From positions 5,890,001 to 5,954,000 of the forward strand of contig NZ_CP109190.1 of the NCBI RefSeq assembly GCF_041438805.1: a stretch of DNA of 64,000 bases, in the 5' to 3' direction. The notes beneath the pieces were generated by a model, which was not told where the DNA came from, did not search any database, and worked only from the letters and a program-made list of their open reading frames with translations. The position numbers were made by a program, and so were the translations under genes. Position 1 is the first letter of the stretch. Each line of letters opens with the position of its first letter. Of this stretch, positions 15,976 through 24,870 are shown piece after piece. This DNA comes from Streptomyces sp. NBC_01707. Its GTDB lineage: Bacteria; Actinomycetota; Actinomycetes; Streptomycetales; Streptomycetaceae.

Positions 15976-18900
15976 TCACCTCGGGGGCAGGGGTGGGCGT
16001 GCCCGGTCCGGGACCGCGTCGTACGTGGGCGGCGTGGCGGCAGGCCGGGTCTTCAGGAGGTCCAGGGCCACGTGCACCGCGTCGTCCAGCACCGCGTGAC
16101 GGCCCTCCGCCCAGTCCAGCGGGGTGCGCAGGGCTTCCAGATCCGGTTCCACACCCCGGTTCTCCACCGACCAGCCGTACGCGTCGAACCAGGCCGCATT
16201 CATCGGCACCGTGATCACCGTGCCGTCGATCAGCCGGTGCCGGCCGGTCATGCCGACCACGCCGCCCCACGTCCGCTGACCCACGACCGGGCCCAGCTCC
16301 AGCAGGCGGAACGCGGCGGTGATCATGTCGCCGTCGGAGGATGTCGCCTCGTCGGCGAGGGCCACCACCGGGCCCCGAGGGGCGTTGGAGGCGTACGAGA
16401 CCGGCTGGGCGTTGCGGGTCAGGTCCCAGCCGAGGATCGTGCGGGTCAGTTTCTCGACCACCAGCTCGCTGATGTGGCCGCCCGCATTGCCGCGTACGTC
16501 GACGATCAGGGCGGGGCGGGAGACCTCCAGGCGCAGGTCCCGGTTGAACTGGGCCCAGCCCGAGCCGCCCATGTCGGGGATGTGCAGGTAGCCGCACTTG
16601 CCGCCGCTCAGTTCGCGTACGACTTCGCGGCGTTTGGCCACCCAGTCCTGGTAGCGCAGCGGCCGCTCGTCGATCAGGGGCACGATCGCGACGCGGCGCG
16701 CGGGGCCCTCGCCCTCGGCGGGCTGGAAGGTGAGTTCGACCGTGGTGCCGCCCGCCGCGGAGAGGAGGGGGTAGGGGCCCGCGACGGGGCAGACCGGGCG
16801 ACCGTCGACATGGGTGAGGACCGCGCCCTCCCGGATTCCGGTGCCGGCGAGCGGTGAACGGGCCTTGGAGTCCGAGGAGTCGCCGGGCAGGATCCGCCGG
16901 ACCACCCAGGCTCCGTCCCGGCACACCAGGTTCGCGCCGAGCAGTCCGATCGGCCGCTGGTAGTGCGGTGGGCCCTCGTTGCGGCGGGCGGGCGCCACGT
17001 ACGCGTGCGAGGTGCCCAGTTCGCCGAGCACCTCGCGCATCAGGTCGGCGAACTCGTCCGGCGTCGCCACCCGTTCGACCAGCGGCCGGTACTGGTCGAG
17101 CACGCCCTCCCAGTCGATGCCGCACATGTCCGGCTCCCAGAAGTAGGCGCGGATGATGCGGCCCGCCTCCCCGAACGCCTGCCGCCATTCCGCCGGTGGG
17201 TCGACGTCGTGCAGGATCCGCCGCAGGTCGAGGTAGACCGTCGAGTCGCTGTCGCCGGCCTCGGTGGCCGGTACGGCCCGCAGTTCTCCGTCGTCCATGA
17301 CGACGAGCCGTGTCGCGTCGCCGCTGACGGCGAACCAGTCGAGATGGCCGACCAGTTCGGTCTTTCTGGCCTTGGTGATGTTGAAGTGTTCGAGGGTGGG
17401 GCGACCCGAGGTGTCGGCCGGGTTGACGAACGTCTCGCCGAGCGCGCCGGAGATCGGCCAGCGAAGCCAGACGAGCCCGCCGCCGCTGACCGGATGGAGC
17501 TCCGAGTACTTCGACGCGGTGACCGGGAACGGTGTCACCCGGTTCTCCAGCCCCTCGAACTCGACCGTGACCGTGGCCCCTTCGACCGGGGTCGCTTCCG
17601 GAGTGTCGACCGGGTCGAGGCCGCCCGCCGCCGGGCGCCCTTCCGGTGAGAGAGCGAACGGGGACGGGGTGGCCGAGGAGAGCGGCACCAGGTACGGGCG
17701 GCAGCCGAGCGGGAAGGAGAGGTCGCCGGTGTGGACGTCGTACACCGGGTCGAAGCCGCGCCAGGAGAGGAACGCGAGGTACCGGCCGTCGCCCGTGAAC
17801 ACCGGGTTCTCGTCCTCGAAGCGGCCGTTGGTGACATCGACGATCACCGGCGCGCCGGGCCCCATGATCCGGGCCAGTTTGATCTGCCGCAGCGAGCGGC
17901 CGATCCCGGGGTGGGACCAGGTCAGCCAGGCGCCGTCCGGCGAGAACGCCAGATCACGGACGGGGCCGTTGATGGAGCGGATCAGTTCGGTCGGTTCGCC
18001 GGTGGACTCCTCGGCGGTCTCCAGGAGCAGCAGGCGGCCGTCGTTCGTCGCGATCGCGAGCTGTTCGCCGTCCGGGTCGGAGGCCAGCTCCTGGACCCGG
18101 CCGATCTGCCCGGAGGCCAGCCGACGCGGCTCCCGGGGTCCACTGGCGCGCGGCAGGTAGGCGATCTCGATCGCGTCCACACCGTCCGCGTCCGTGACGT
18201 ACGCGACCTGGCCCATGCTGCCGAGCATCTCGGGCAGCCGGATCCGGACCCCCGGTGTGTCGGTGATCGTGCGGGCCGGCCCGTCGCGGTGGGTGAGCCA
18301 GTACAGACTGCCGCGTACCGCGACGGCGCTCGCGCGGCCCGTCTCGTCCACGGCCAGCGAGTCGACATGGCTGGCGGCCGGCACCTGGTACGTGCGCCGC
18401 CCGGCCCGCGGTCCGCCGAGCCGCACCTCCAGCTTCCGCGGCACCGCGTCCGGCGACAGGTCGTCGACCAGCCACACTTCCCCCGCGCACTGGTAGACGA
18501 CCCGGTGCCCGTCGCTGGAGGCGTGCCGGGCGTAGAACGCGTCGTGGTCGGTGTGGCGGCGAAGATCGCTTCCGTCGTGCAGGCAGGAGTAGAGGTTGCC
18601 GACGCCCTCGTGGTCGGAGAGGAACGCGATGCGCCCGCCGACGAACATCGGTGCGTCCAGATGGCCGTCGAGATCGGGCAGCAGCCGCACGCCGTGCAGC
18701 CACAGCCGCCCCATCGCCCCGCCCCGGTACCGCTTCCAGGCGGCCGGTTCGTGCGGCGGCGTGCCGGTGAGCAGCAGCGTGCGCCGCTCGCCGTCGATGT
18801 CCGCGACCGCGATGTCGGCGACCGGGCCCCAGGGGAGCTTCCCGCCGGGGGAGCCGTCCGTGGGGACGCTGTAGGCCCAGGAGAAGTACGAGAACGGCTG

Positions 18901-19254
18901 GGCGTGCGAGGACACGGCGAGGATGTGGCACTGCTCGCCGGGGTCGGGCGTCCAGCCGCGGACCCGGGCGTCGGTGGCACCCCAGTAGGTGAGTCGGCGG
19001 GCCGGCCCGCCCTCGACCGGGGCGAGATGGATCTCGGGGTCGAGGCTGCGCCAGGTCGTGTAGGCGATACGGGTCCCGTCGGGGGAGAAGCGCGGGTGGC
19101 TGACCCGGGTCCGGTCGACGGTCACCCGCCAAGCCCGGCCGGGCCGGTGCCCCTCGGGGACGAGGGGAGCGACCCAGAGGTCGTCCTCGGCCGCGAAGCA
19201 GAGCAGGTCCTCGTGGAGGTGCGGGAAACGGAGATACGCGACGTCGTCACTCAC
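15976..19254 (-). CDS. Tricorn-like S41 protease with beta-propeller
   Basis: 1092 aa. Tricorn is a large cytosolic peptidase that trims proteasome products. The N-terminal two thirds carry propeller repeats (HPRFSPDGTRIAY, AFSPDGAWLTW, GDGRYLAFLSW). A PDZ-like part precedes the S41 core. Catalytic elements look intact: His in GTSHAYV, the Ser in SSDGDM (Thermoplasma tricorn has SDGD), GQRTWGGVVG and the Glu of ENRGVEPDLEAL. The frame is open to 20097, but GTG at 19254 begins VSDDVAYLRFPHLHED, typical of the family. It is divergent from the TetR gene and shares its promoter region. Confidence 0.9.
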   Translation of the reverse strand: MSDDVAYLRFPHLHEDLLCFAAEDDLWVAPLVPEGHRPGRAWRVTVDRTRVSHPRFSPDGTRIAYTTWRSLDPEIHLAPVEGGPARRLTYWGATDARVRGWTPDPGEQCHILAVSSHAQPFSYFSWAYSVPTDGSPGGKLPWGPVADIAVADIDGERRTLLLTGTPPHEPAAWKRYRGGAMGRLWLHGVRLLPDLDGHLDAPMFVGGRIAFLSDHEGVGNLYSCLHDGSDLRRHTDHDAFYARHASSDGHRVVYQCAGEVWLVDDLSPDAVPRKLEVRLGGPRAGRRTYQVPAASHVDSLAVDETGRASAVAVRGSLYWLTHRDGPARTITDTPGVRIRLPEMLGSMGQVAYVTDADGVDAIEIAYLPRASGPREPRRLASGQIGRVQELASDPDGEQLAIATNDGRLLLLETAEESTGEPTELIRSINGPVRDLAFSPDGAWLTWSHPGIGRSLRQIKLARIMGPGAPVIVDVTNGRFEDENPVFTGDGRYLAFLSWRGFDPVYDVHTGDLSFPLGCRPYLVPLSSATPSPFALSPEGRPAAGGLDPVDTPEATPVEGATVTVEFEGLENRVTPFPVTASKYSELHPVSGGGLVWLRWPISGALGETFVNPADTSGRPTLEHFNITKARKTELVGHLDWFAVSGDATRLVVMDDGELRAVPATEAGDSDSTVYLDLRRILHDVDPPAEWRQAFGEAGRIIRAYFWEPDMCGIDWEGVLDQYRPLVERVATPDEFADLMREVLGELGTSHAYVAPARRNEGPPHYQRPIGLLGANLVCRDGAWVVRRILPGDSSDSKARSPLAGTGIREGAVLTHVDGRPVCPVAGPYPLLSAAGGTTVELTFQPAEGEGPARRVAIVPLIDERPLRYQDWVAKRREVVRELSGGKCGYLHIPDMGGSGWAQFNRDLRLEVSRPALIVDVRGNAGGHISELVVEKLTRTILGWDLTRNAQPVSYASNAPRGPVVALADEATSSDGDMITAAFRLLELGPVVGQRTWGGVVGMTGRHRLIDGTVITVPMNAAWFDAYGWSVENRGVEPDLEALRTPLDWAEGRHAVLDDAVHVALDLLKTRPAATPPTYDAVPDRARPPLPPR

Positions 19255-19322
19255 CCCCCAATGCTTTCCGCGCGAGAGGGCCCCGGCAACTCGTGGCGCG
19301 CCGAGTTGTGGTGCAGCACACA

Positions 19323-19344
19323 AGCGAAACGATTTAGTTTCGCT
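19323..19344. promoter_or_regulatory. Palindromic operator 1 (AGCGAAAC-N6-GTTTCGCT)
   Basis: A perfect 8-bp inverted repeat with a 6-bp spacer in the divergent Tricorn/TetR promoter region. It shares the CGAAAC...GTTTCG arms with the second site 23 bp downstream. Likely binding site of the adjacent TetR protein. Confidence 0.6.
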
Positions 19345-19366
19345 GAGTCGGCGAGGGTCGATGTGT

Positions 19367-19381
19367 ACGAAACAGTTTCGT
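19367..19381. promoter_or_regulatory. Palindromic operator 2 (ACGAAAC-A-GTTTCGT)
   Basis: A perfect 7-bp inverted repeat with a single-base spacer, same arms as operator 1 but 5 bp closer together. It lies 57 bp before the TetR start, where a promoter would be. Confidence 0.6.
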
Positions 19382-19437
19382 TCGATCGATGACGTACGAG
19401 CGAATGACGTACGACCGGGAGAACAGGAGGTCGCACC

Positions 19438-20010
19438 ATGGCACGCACCAGGCTCACGCCTGAGCGCGAGAGCGAGATGTACGCCGCGGTGCTCGACCTG
19501 TTGCGCGAGGTCGGCTACGACGCCCTGACCATGGATGCCGTCGCCGCCCGTACCCGTTCCAGCAAGGCCACCCTCTACCGCCAGTGGGGGAGCAAGGCGG
19601 AGCTGGCCGTCAAGGCACTGCGGCACAACAAGCCGGGCGGCCTTGCCGAGATCGACACCGGCTCGCTGCGCGGCGACTTCCACGCCGCTCTCGGCCGTGC
19701 CGACGACTGCCAGATGGAGAAGGACTCCGCGCTGATGCGGGGCCTGATGCATGCCGTCCACGAGAACCCCGATCTTCACCAGGCCCTGCGCGAGCTGCTC
19801 ATCGAGCCGGAGATGACCGGCCTCGACACGCTGCTCCGCCGAGCGGTGGACCGGGGTGAGCTGCGTCCGGACAACCCGGCGCTGAAATATGTACCGCACA
19901 TGCTGATCGGTGCTTTCGCCGCTCGGCAGCTGGTCGAGGACCGCGCCGTCGACCGGGCGTTTCTCATCGACTATGTCGACTCCGTGATCCTCCCCGCTCT
20001 CGGCGTCTGA
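19438..20010 (+). CDS. TetR family transcriptional repressor
   Basis: 190 aa. The N-terminal helix-turn-helix spans residues ~10-55: LDLLREVGYDALTMDAVAA, then SKATLYRQWGSKAELAVKAL. The C-terminal ligand domain ends with the helix PHMLIGAFAARQLVED. It starts at an ATG with AGGAGG 8 bases upstream. The MMPL exporter follows after 116 bp in the same direction, a common regulator-pump pair; two inverted repeats upstream suggest autoregulation. Confidence 0.92.
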   Translation: MARTRLTPERESEMYAAVLDLLREVGYDALTMDAVAARTRSSKATLYRQWGSKAELAVKALRHNKPGGLAEIDTGSLRGDFHAALGRADDCQMEKDSALMRGLMHAVHENPDLHQALRELLIEPEMTGLDTLLRRAVDRGELRPDNPALKYVPHMLIGAFAARQLVEDRAVDRAFLIDYVDSVILPALGV

Positions 20011-20126
20011 CCGCGTCCCCTCCGTACGGCCCTCTCCCCAAGCCCCACCTGACACGCCGCTCTCGTCGTCGGGCTGGTTCCTCACGCCCTTTTCCACTCA
20101 CACGACCTGACCGGGAGTACGCCTCC

Positions 20127-22358
20127 GTGGCCACATTCCTCTACAAACTCGGACGGTTCGCCTTCCGGCGCCGCCGCTATGTCGCCCTCGTCTGGGTGGC
20201 GCTGCTGGCGCTCGCCGGATTCGGCGCGGCCTCCGCGTCCACTGCCACCTCCAGCTCCTTCTCCATTCCGGGTACGGAGGCACAGAAGGCCTTCGACCTG
20301 CTGGAACAGCGCTTCCCCGCCGCCAGCGCCGACGGTGCGACCGCACGGGTCGTCTTCAAGGCTCCCGACGGCGAGAAGATGACGGACCCGGCCAACAAGG
20401 CCGAGGTGCGCAAGGTCGCGGACGAGCTGAAGTCCGGTTCGGACCAGATCGCCTCGGTGACCGACCCGTACACGGGCAAGGCCGTCAGCAAGGACGGTTC
20501 CACCGCGTACGTCTCCGTCTCCTACAAGGTCAGCTCGATGGAGCTGACCGACGCGACACGGGACGACCTCAAGGACGCGGGCACGGCGGCGCAGCAGAGC
20601 GGGCTCACCGTGGAGATCGGCGGTGACGCGCTCCAGGTGATGCCGGAGACCGGTGCCACCGAGATCATCGGTGTGGCGATCGCGGCGGTCGTGCTGGTCA
20701 TCACCTTCGGTTCGCTGATCGCGGCCGGGCTGCCGCTGCTGACCGCGCTCATCGGCGTCGGCATCGGTGTCTCGACGATCACGGCGCTGGCGAACGTGCT
20801 CGACCTGGGCTCCACCACCTCCACCCTCGCGATGATGATCGGCCTCGCGGTCGGCATCGACTACGCGCTCTTCATCGTCTCCCGCTACCGCGCCGAGCTG
20901 GCCGAGGGCCGCGAGCGCGAGGATGCGGCGGGGAGGGCGGTCGGCACGGCCGGCTCCGCGGTCGTCTTCGCCGGTCTCACCGTGGTCATCGCCCTGGTCG
21001 GCCTGGCTGTCGTCAACATCCCGATGCTGTCGAAGATGGGCTTCGCCGCGGCCGGTACGGTCGCCATCGCCGTCCTCATCGCACTGACCCTGGTCCCGGC
21101 GATGATGGGCTTCGCGGGCAAGCGGGTGATGGGGCGCAAGGCGCGCAAGGCCGCCGAGGCGGAGATCAGGTCGGAGCCGAGGCCGAACATGGGCACCCGG
21201 TGGGCGCGGTTCGTGCTGCGCAAGCCGGTGTGGGTGCTGCTGGTCGGAGTCATCGGTCTCGGGACCATCGCCGTGCCGGCCGCCTCCCTGGAGATGGGCC
21301 TGCCCGACGACGGCTCCCAGCCCACCAGCACCACTCAGCGCCGCGCCTACGACCTGCTCTCCGACGGCTTCGGCCCCGGCTTCAACGGTCCGCTCATGGT
21401 CGTCGTGGACACGGCGAACAGCTCGGACGGCAGGACCGCGGTCAAGCGGGTCACCGACGACATCTCCGGTATCCCGCACGTCGTCGCCGTCTCCCCGGCC
21501 ACCTTCAACAAGGCCGGCGACACCGCGATGATCACTGTCGTCCCCCAGGACCGGCCGAGCTCCGCCGAAACGGAGAACGTGGTCCACGCGATCCGTGAGG
21601 CGGGCACGGACATCAAGTCCGACACCGGCGCCGAGGTCCTGGTCACCGGCTCCACGGCGATGAACATCGACTTCTCGCAGAAGATGAACGACGCGCTGCT
21701 GCCGTACCTGGCGCTCGTCGTCGGCCTGGCGTTCCTGCTCCTGATGCTGGTCTTCCGGTCGGTGCTGGTACCGCTGAAGGCGGCCCTCGGCTTCCTGCTC
21801 TCGGTCGTCGCGGCCCTGGGCGCGGTCGTCGCGGTCTTCCAGTGGGGCTGGCTCGGCTCGCTCTTCGGTGTCGAACAGACCGGCCCGATCATGTCCATGA
21901 TGCCGATCTTCATGGTGGGTGTGGTCTTCGGCCTCGCCATGGACTACGAGGTCTTCCTCGTCACCCGGATGCGCGAGGCGTACGTCCATGGGGAGAAGCC
22001 CCCGCAGGCGATCGTCACCGGCTTCCGGCACGGTGCCCGCGTCGTCACCGCCGCGGCCGTGATCATGATGGCGGTCTTCGCCGGGTTCATCGGCTCCAGC
22101 GAGTCGATGATCAAGATGATCGGCTTCTCGCTCGCCATCGCGGTCTTCTTCGACGCGTTCGTCGTCCGGATGGCGATCGTGCCCGCGGTCCTCGCCCTGC
22201 TCGGCAAGCGCGCCTGGTGGCTGCCGCGCTGGCTGGACCGGCTGCTGCCCAACGTCGACGTGGAGGGCGAGAAGCTGCGCAAGCAGCTCGGCGGGACTCC
22301 GTCCGACGGCGAGGGGCACGGTGACGCCCAGGGTGAGCGCGAGCTGACCCGGGTCTGA
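20127..22358 (+). CDS. MMPL family RND-type transporter
   Basis: 743 aa inner-membrane exporter. After an N-terminal Arg-rich end (RRRRYVALVWVALLALAG) come a large extracytoplasmic loop, five helices with the MMPL signature GLAVGIDYALFIVSRYRAEL (~235-254), a second loop, and a second set ending in FGLAMDYEVFLVTRMREAY. This duplicated layout with about 12 segments is typical. MMPL proteins export lipids, siderophores or drugs; the neighbouring TetR suggests an inducible efflux function. GTG start with GGGAG upstream. A terminator lies at 22461. Confidence 0.93.
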   Translation: MATFLYKLGRFAFRRRRYVALVWVALLALAGFGAASASTATSSSFSIPGTEAQKAFDLLEQRFPAASADGATARVVFKAPDGEKMTDPANKAEVRKVADELKSGSDQIASVTDPYTGKAVSKDGSTAYVSVSYKVSSMELTDATRDDLKDAGTAAQQSGLTVEIGGDALQVMPETGATEIIGVAIAAVVLVITFGSLIAAGLPLLTALIGVGIGVSTITALANVLDLGSTTSTLAMMIGLAVGIDYALFIVSRYRAELAEGREREDAAGRAVGTAGSAVVFAGLTVVIALVGLAVVNIPMLSKMGFAAAGTVAIAVLIALTLVPAMMGFAGKRVMGRKARKAAEAEIRSEPRPNMGTRWARFVLRKPVWVLLVGVIGLGTIAVPAASLEMGLPDDGSQPTSTTQRRAYDLLSDGFGPGFNGPLMVVVDTANSSDGRTAVKRVTDDISGIPHVVAVSPATFNKAGDTAMITVVPQDRPSSAETENVVHAIREAGTDIKSDTGAEVLVTGSTAMNIDFSQKMNDALLPYLALVVGLAFLLLMLVFRSVLVPLKAALGFLLSVVAALGAVVAVFQWGWLGSLFGVEQTGPIMSMMPIFMVGVVFGLAMDYEVFLVTRMREAYVHGEKPPQAIVTGFRHGARVVTAAAVIMMAVFAGFIGSSESMIKMIGFSLAIAVFFDAFVVRMAIVPAVLALLGKRAWWLPRWLDRLLPNVDVEGEKLRKQLGGTPSDGEGHGDAQGERELTRV

Positions 22359-22460
22359 TGTGCCGGGGGGCAACCCCCTGAGAGCTCCGGGGTCCGCGTC
22401 TGAGCGGAGCGCGGCCCCGGACTGCGCCGGTTACCTGTGGGGACGGGGGACCGGGGCGAC

Positions 22461-22495
22461 GATGAGCCCCCGTGCGAACGGCACGGGGGCTCATC
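22461..22495. terminator. Bidirectional terminator between MMPL and SsgA-family genes
   Basis: A perfect 15-bp stem starting GATGAGCCCCCGTGC with a GAACG loop sits between two converging genes, 103 bp after the exporter and 8 bp after the SsgA-family stop. Confidence 0.85.
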
Positions 22496-22502
22496 CATGT
22501 CG

Positions 22503-22868
22503 TCACGCCCGGGCCGTCACCGCCTGCGCGGCCTCGGGACTGGTCTCGTCGTGGATGCGGTGCAGGAAGCGGATCATCGACGCGTTGTCGAACTGGACCA
22601 CCTCGACGCCGTCCGCGGAGTGCTTCTCCACGACCAGCTGCGCCCGGCCCAGCGGCCAGATCCGGATGGCGCCGCTCCTGGCCGGGGAGCGCATCCCGCC
22701 CTCCAGCAGATCGCGGCCGAAGGCCCAGTCGGTGCCGCCGGGGAAGGCGACATGGACGGTTCGCGGGTCGCGGCCGGCGTCGTACCGCAGGTCGACGGGG
22801 ACCGTGAAGGTGTCGGTGGCCTCGGTGATGAGCCGGGCTTCGGTGTGCTCTTCGATCACGGGGGACAT
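22503..22868 (-). CDS. SsgA-family sporulation/cell-division regulator (SALP)
   Basis: 121 aa. The SALP fold is recognisable: VPVDLRYDAGRDPRTVHVAF near residues 23-42, then WAFGRDLLEGGMRSPARSGAIRIWPLG and a closing helix SMIRFLHRIHDET. SsgA-like proteins occur only in morphologically complex actinomycetes and steer septum site choice and peptidoglycan turnover during sporulation. It is a little shorter than SsgA and SsgB (about 135 aa), and which subgroup it belongs to cannot be told. AT-rich sequence upstream (22870-22920) probably holds its promoter. Confidence 0.85.
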   Translation of the reverse strand: MSPVIEEHTEARLITEATDTFTVPVDLRYDAGRDPRTVHVAFPGGTDWAFGRDLLEGGMRSPARSGAIRIWPLGRAQLVVEKHSADGVEVVQFDNASMIRFLHRIHDETSPEAAQAVTARA

Positions 22869-22979
22869 GGCCGACTCCTCCTATTCGTTAACTTCTGCCC
22901 TCTAATGTCCCATATTTTGGCCGGTTGGCGCGGCGAGGGCGTCGGGCGGTTGGGGCGCACAACTGTGAGGTATGCGCTC

Positions 22980-22996
22980 TTGCGAATGGTTCGCAA
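22980..22996. promoter_or_regulatory. Nur-box-like palindrome (TTGC-N9-GCAA)
   Basis: TTGCGAATGGTTCGCAA is a palindrome that matches the published layout of the nickel regulator Nur of S. coelicolor (tTGCaa-N5-ttGCAA). It lies 64 bp before the transporter start. It suggests repression of the metal transporter when nickel is plentiful. Confidence 0.6.
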
Positions 22997-23059
22997 CAAG
23001 GCCCTATCATTGAGAGGTTCTTGACCCCGCGCAGCAACGCAGGAAGCGGAGCCTCCTCT

Positions 23060-24109
23060 ATGCATGTACCCGACGGATTCATCAACGCACCTGTCTCCGC
23101 CGCCGCCGGTGTCGTTGCCGCGGGTGCCGTTGCGGTCAGTCTGCGGGGTGCCCGCCGCGAGCTCGATGAGCGCACCGCGCCGCTCGCGGGTCTTGTCGCC
23201 GCCTTCATCTTTGCCGTACAGATGCTGAACTTCCCGGTGGCCGCGGGTACCAGCGGCCATCTCCTGGGCGGGGCCCTGGCCGCGATCCTGGTCGGTCCCT
23301 ATACCGGGGTGCTCTGCATATCCGTCGTCCTGCTCATGCAGGGCATTCTCTTCGCGGACGGCGGGCTCACCGCGCTGGGCGTCAACGTCCTCGACATGGG
23401 CATCACGACCACCGTCGTCGCGTACGCCCTCTTCCGCGGCCTGGTCGGTGTGCTGCCTCGGACCCGTCGCTCCATGACCGTCGCGTCGTTCGTCGCCGCG
23501 CTGGTGTCCGTACCGGCCGCGGCGGTCGTCTTCACGCTGATCTACTGGATCGGCGGTACCACCGACATCGCGATCGGCAAGGTCTTCACCGCCATGGTCG
23601 GTGTTCACCTCCTGATCGGGATCGGTGAGGCCCTGATCACGGCGCTGACCGTCGGCGCCGTCATCGCCGTCCGCCCCGACCTCGTGCACGGCGCCCGGGG
23701 GCTGACCGCACCGCTCAAGCTCCGGGTCGGCGGCGAACTCGTCGATGCGCCGGCACGCGAGACCGCCCCCGTCGCCGCCCGGTCGACGCGCAAGGTCTGG
23801 GCCACCGGCCTGGTCACCGCCCTCGTCCTCGCGGGCTTCGTCTCGTTCTACGCCTCGGCCAGCCCGGACGGCCTGGAGAAGGTCGCGGCCGACCAGGGCA
23901 TCGACGAGAAGACCGAGCCGCATGCGTCCAAGGATTCCCCGCTCGCCGACTACGGCGTCCGGGACGTCTCCGACGCGCGGATCTCCGGCGGCCTCGCCGG
24001 AGTGATCGGGGTCGGCGCCACGGTGGTGGTCGGCAGCGGGGTCTTCTGGGCCGTGCGCCGCCGCCGTACGCCGAGCGCACTCGACGCGCGCACCGAGGAA
24101 ACCGTCTGA
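23060..24109 (+). CDS. cbiM: ECF Ni/Co transporter, fused CbiM-CbiN (NikMN) substrate-binding component
   Basis: 349 aa membrane protein. It begins MHVPDGFINAP, the conserved N-terminus whose His at position 2 helps bind Ni2+ or Co2+. Six or so membrane segments follow with GALAAILVGPYTGVLCISVVL and DGGLTALGVNVLDMG. The last ~100 residues, from a new membrane segment through SPDGLEKVAADQG, are a PDGLE/CbiN-type domain, so M and N subunits are fused. The ATG at 23060 is the only start that gives MHVPDG. It leads an operon with CbiQ and CbiO. Confidence 0.93.
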   Translation: MHVPDGFINAPVSAAAGVVAAGAVAVSLRGARRELDERTAPLAGLVAAFIFAVQMLNFPVAAGTSGHLLGGALAAILVGPYTGVLCISVVLLMQGILFADGGLTALGVNVLDMGITTTVVAYALFRGLVGVLPRTRRSMTVASFVAALVSVPAAAVVFTLIYWIGGTTDIAIGKVFTAMVGVHLLIGIGEALITALTVGAVIAVRPDLVHGARGLTAPLKLRVGGELVDAPARETAPVAARSTRKVWATGLVTALVLAGFVSFYASASPDGLEKVAADQGIDEKTEPHASKDSPLADYGVRDVSDARISGGLAGVIGVGATVVVGSGVFWAVRRRRTPSALDARTEETV

Positions 24110-24870
24110 TGGCCGCGGGGCACGCCCACAAGCTCTACCGGCACGGGCACTCGCCGGTCCATGATCTGCCGCCGCACTGCAAGCTGGCCGCCGTCTTCTG
24201 CTTCGTGGTGGTCGTCGTCTCGACACCGCGTGAGGCGGTCTGGGCGTTCGCGCTGTACGCGGCGCTGCTCGCCGCGGTCGCCGTGCTCGCCCGGATCCCG
24301 GCCGGATTCCTGCTCAAGCGACTGCTCATCGAGGTGCCGTTCGTCGCGTTCGCGCTGCTGATGCCGTTCGTGGTGCCGGGCGAGCAGACCGAACTCCTCG
24401 GTGTTCCGGTCAGCGTCCCCGGCCTCTGGGGTGCCTGGAACGTGCTGGCCAAGGGCACCCTGGGCGTCGCCGCTTCGGTGCTGCTGGCCTCCACCACCGA
24501 GCTGCGCTCCCTGCTGCTCGGCCTCCAGCGGCTCAAGCTGCCGCCGCTGCTCGTGCAGATCGCCTCGTTCATGATCCGGTACGGGGACGTGGTCACCGAC
24601 GAGATGCGGCGCATGTCGATCGCCCGCCGCTCCCGGGGCTTCGAGGCCCGCGGTGTGCGGCAGTGGGGAGTTCTCGCCGCATCGGCGGGCGCCCTCTTCA
24701 TCCGCTCCTACGAACGCGGCGAACGGGTCCATCTCGCCATGGTCAGTCGCGGTTACACCGGCTCGATGCCGGTCATCGACGAAGTGACGGCGTCCCGTGC
24801 CCAGTGGGCGTACGCCTCGGCACTCCCCGTCCTCGCCCTCGTCGTCTGTCTGCTGGGATGGAGCCTATGA
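24109..24870 (+). CDS. cbiQ: ECF transporter T component CbiQ
   Basis: 253 aa membrane protein that couples the ATPase to the metal-binding subunit. HSPVHDLPPHCKLAAV opens the protein, several membrane segments follow, and the coupling-helix motif appears as RRMSIARRSRGFEARG near residues 165-180. A second Arg-rich piece is SYERGERVHLAMVSRGYTG. Its ATG overlaps the CbiM stop by one base and its own stop overlaps cbiO. Confidence 0.92.
   Translation: MAAGHAHKLYRHGHSPVHDLPPHCKLAAVFCFVVVVVSTPREAVWAFALYAALLAAVAVLARIPAGFLLKRLLIEVPFVAFALLMPFVVPGEQTELLGVPVSVPGLWGAWNVLAKGTLGVAASVLLASTTELRSLLLGLQRLKLPPLLVQIASFMIRYGDVVTDEMRRMSIARRSRGFEARGVRQWGVLAASAGALFIRSYERGERVHLAMVSRGYTGSMPVIDEVTASRAQWAYASALPVLALVVCLLGWSL

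Noticed and set aside
19255..20097. Longer N-terminus for the Tricorn-like protease
   Set aside because: The extra codons are antisense to the TetR gene and lack propeller residues; GTG at 19254 starts the conserved sequence.
22869..23059. Cobalamin riboswitch upstream of the metal transporter
   Set aside because: The gap is under 200 bp and shows no B12-box-like sequence; a Nur-type palindrome explains control better.
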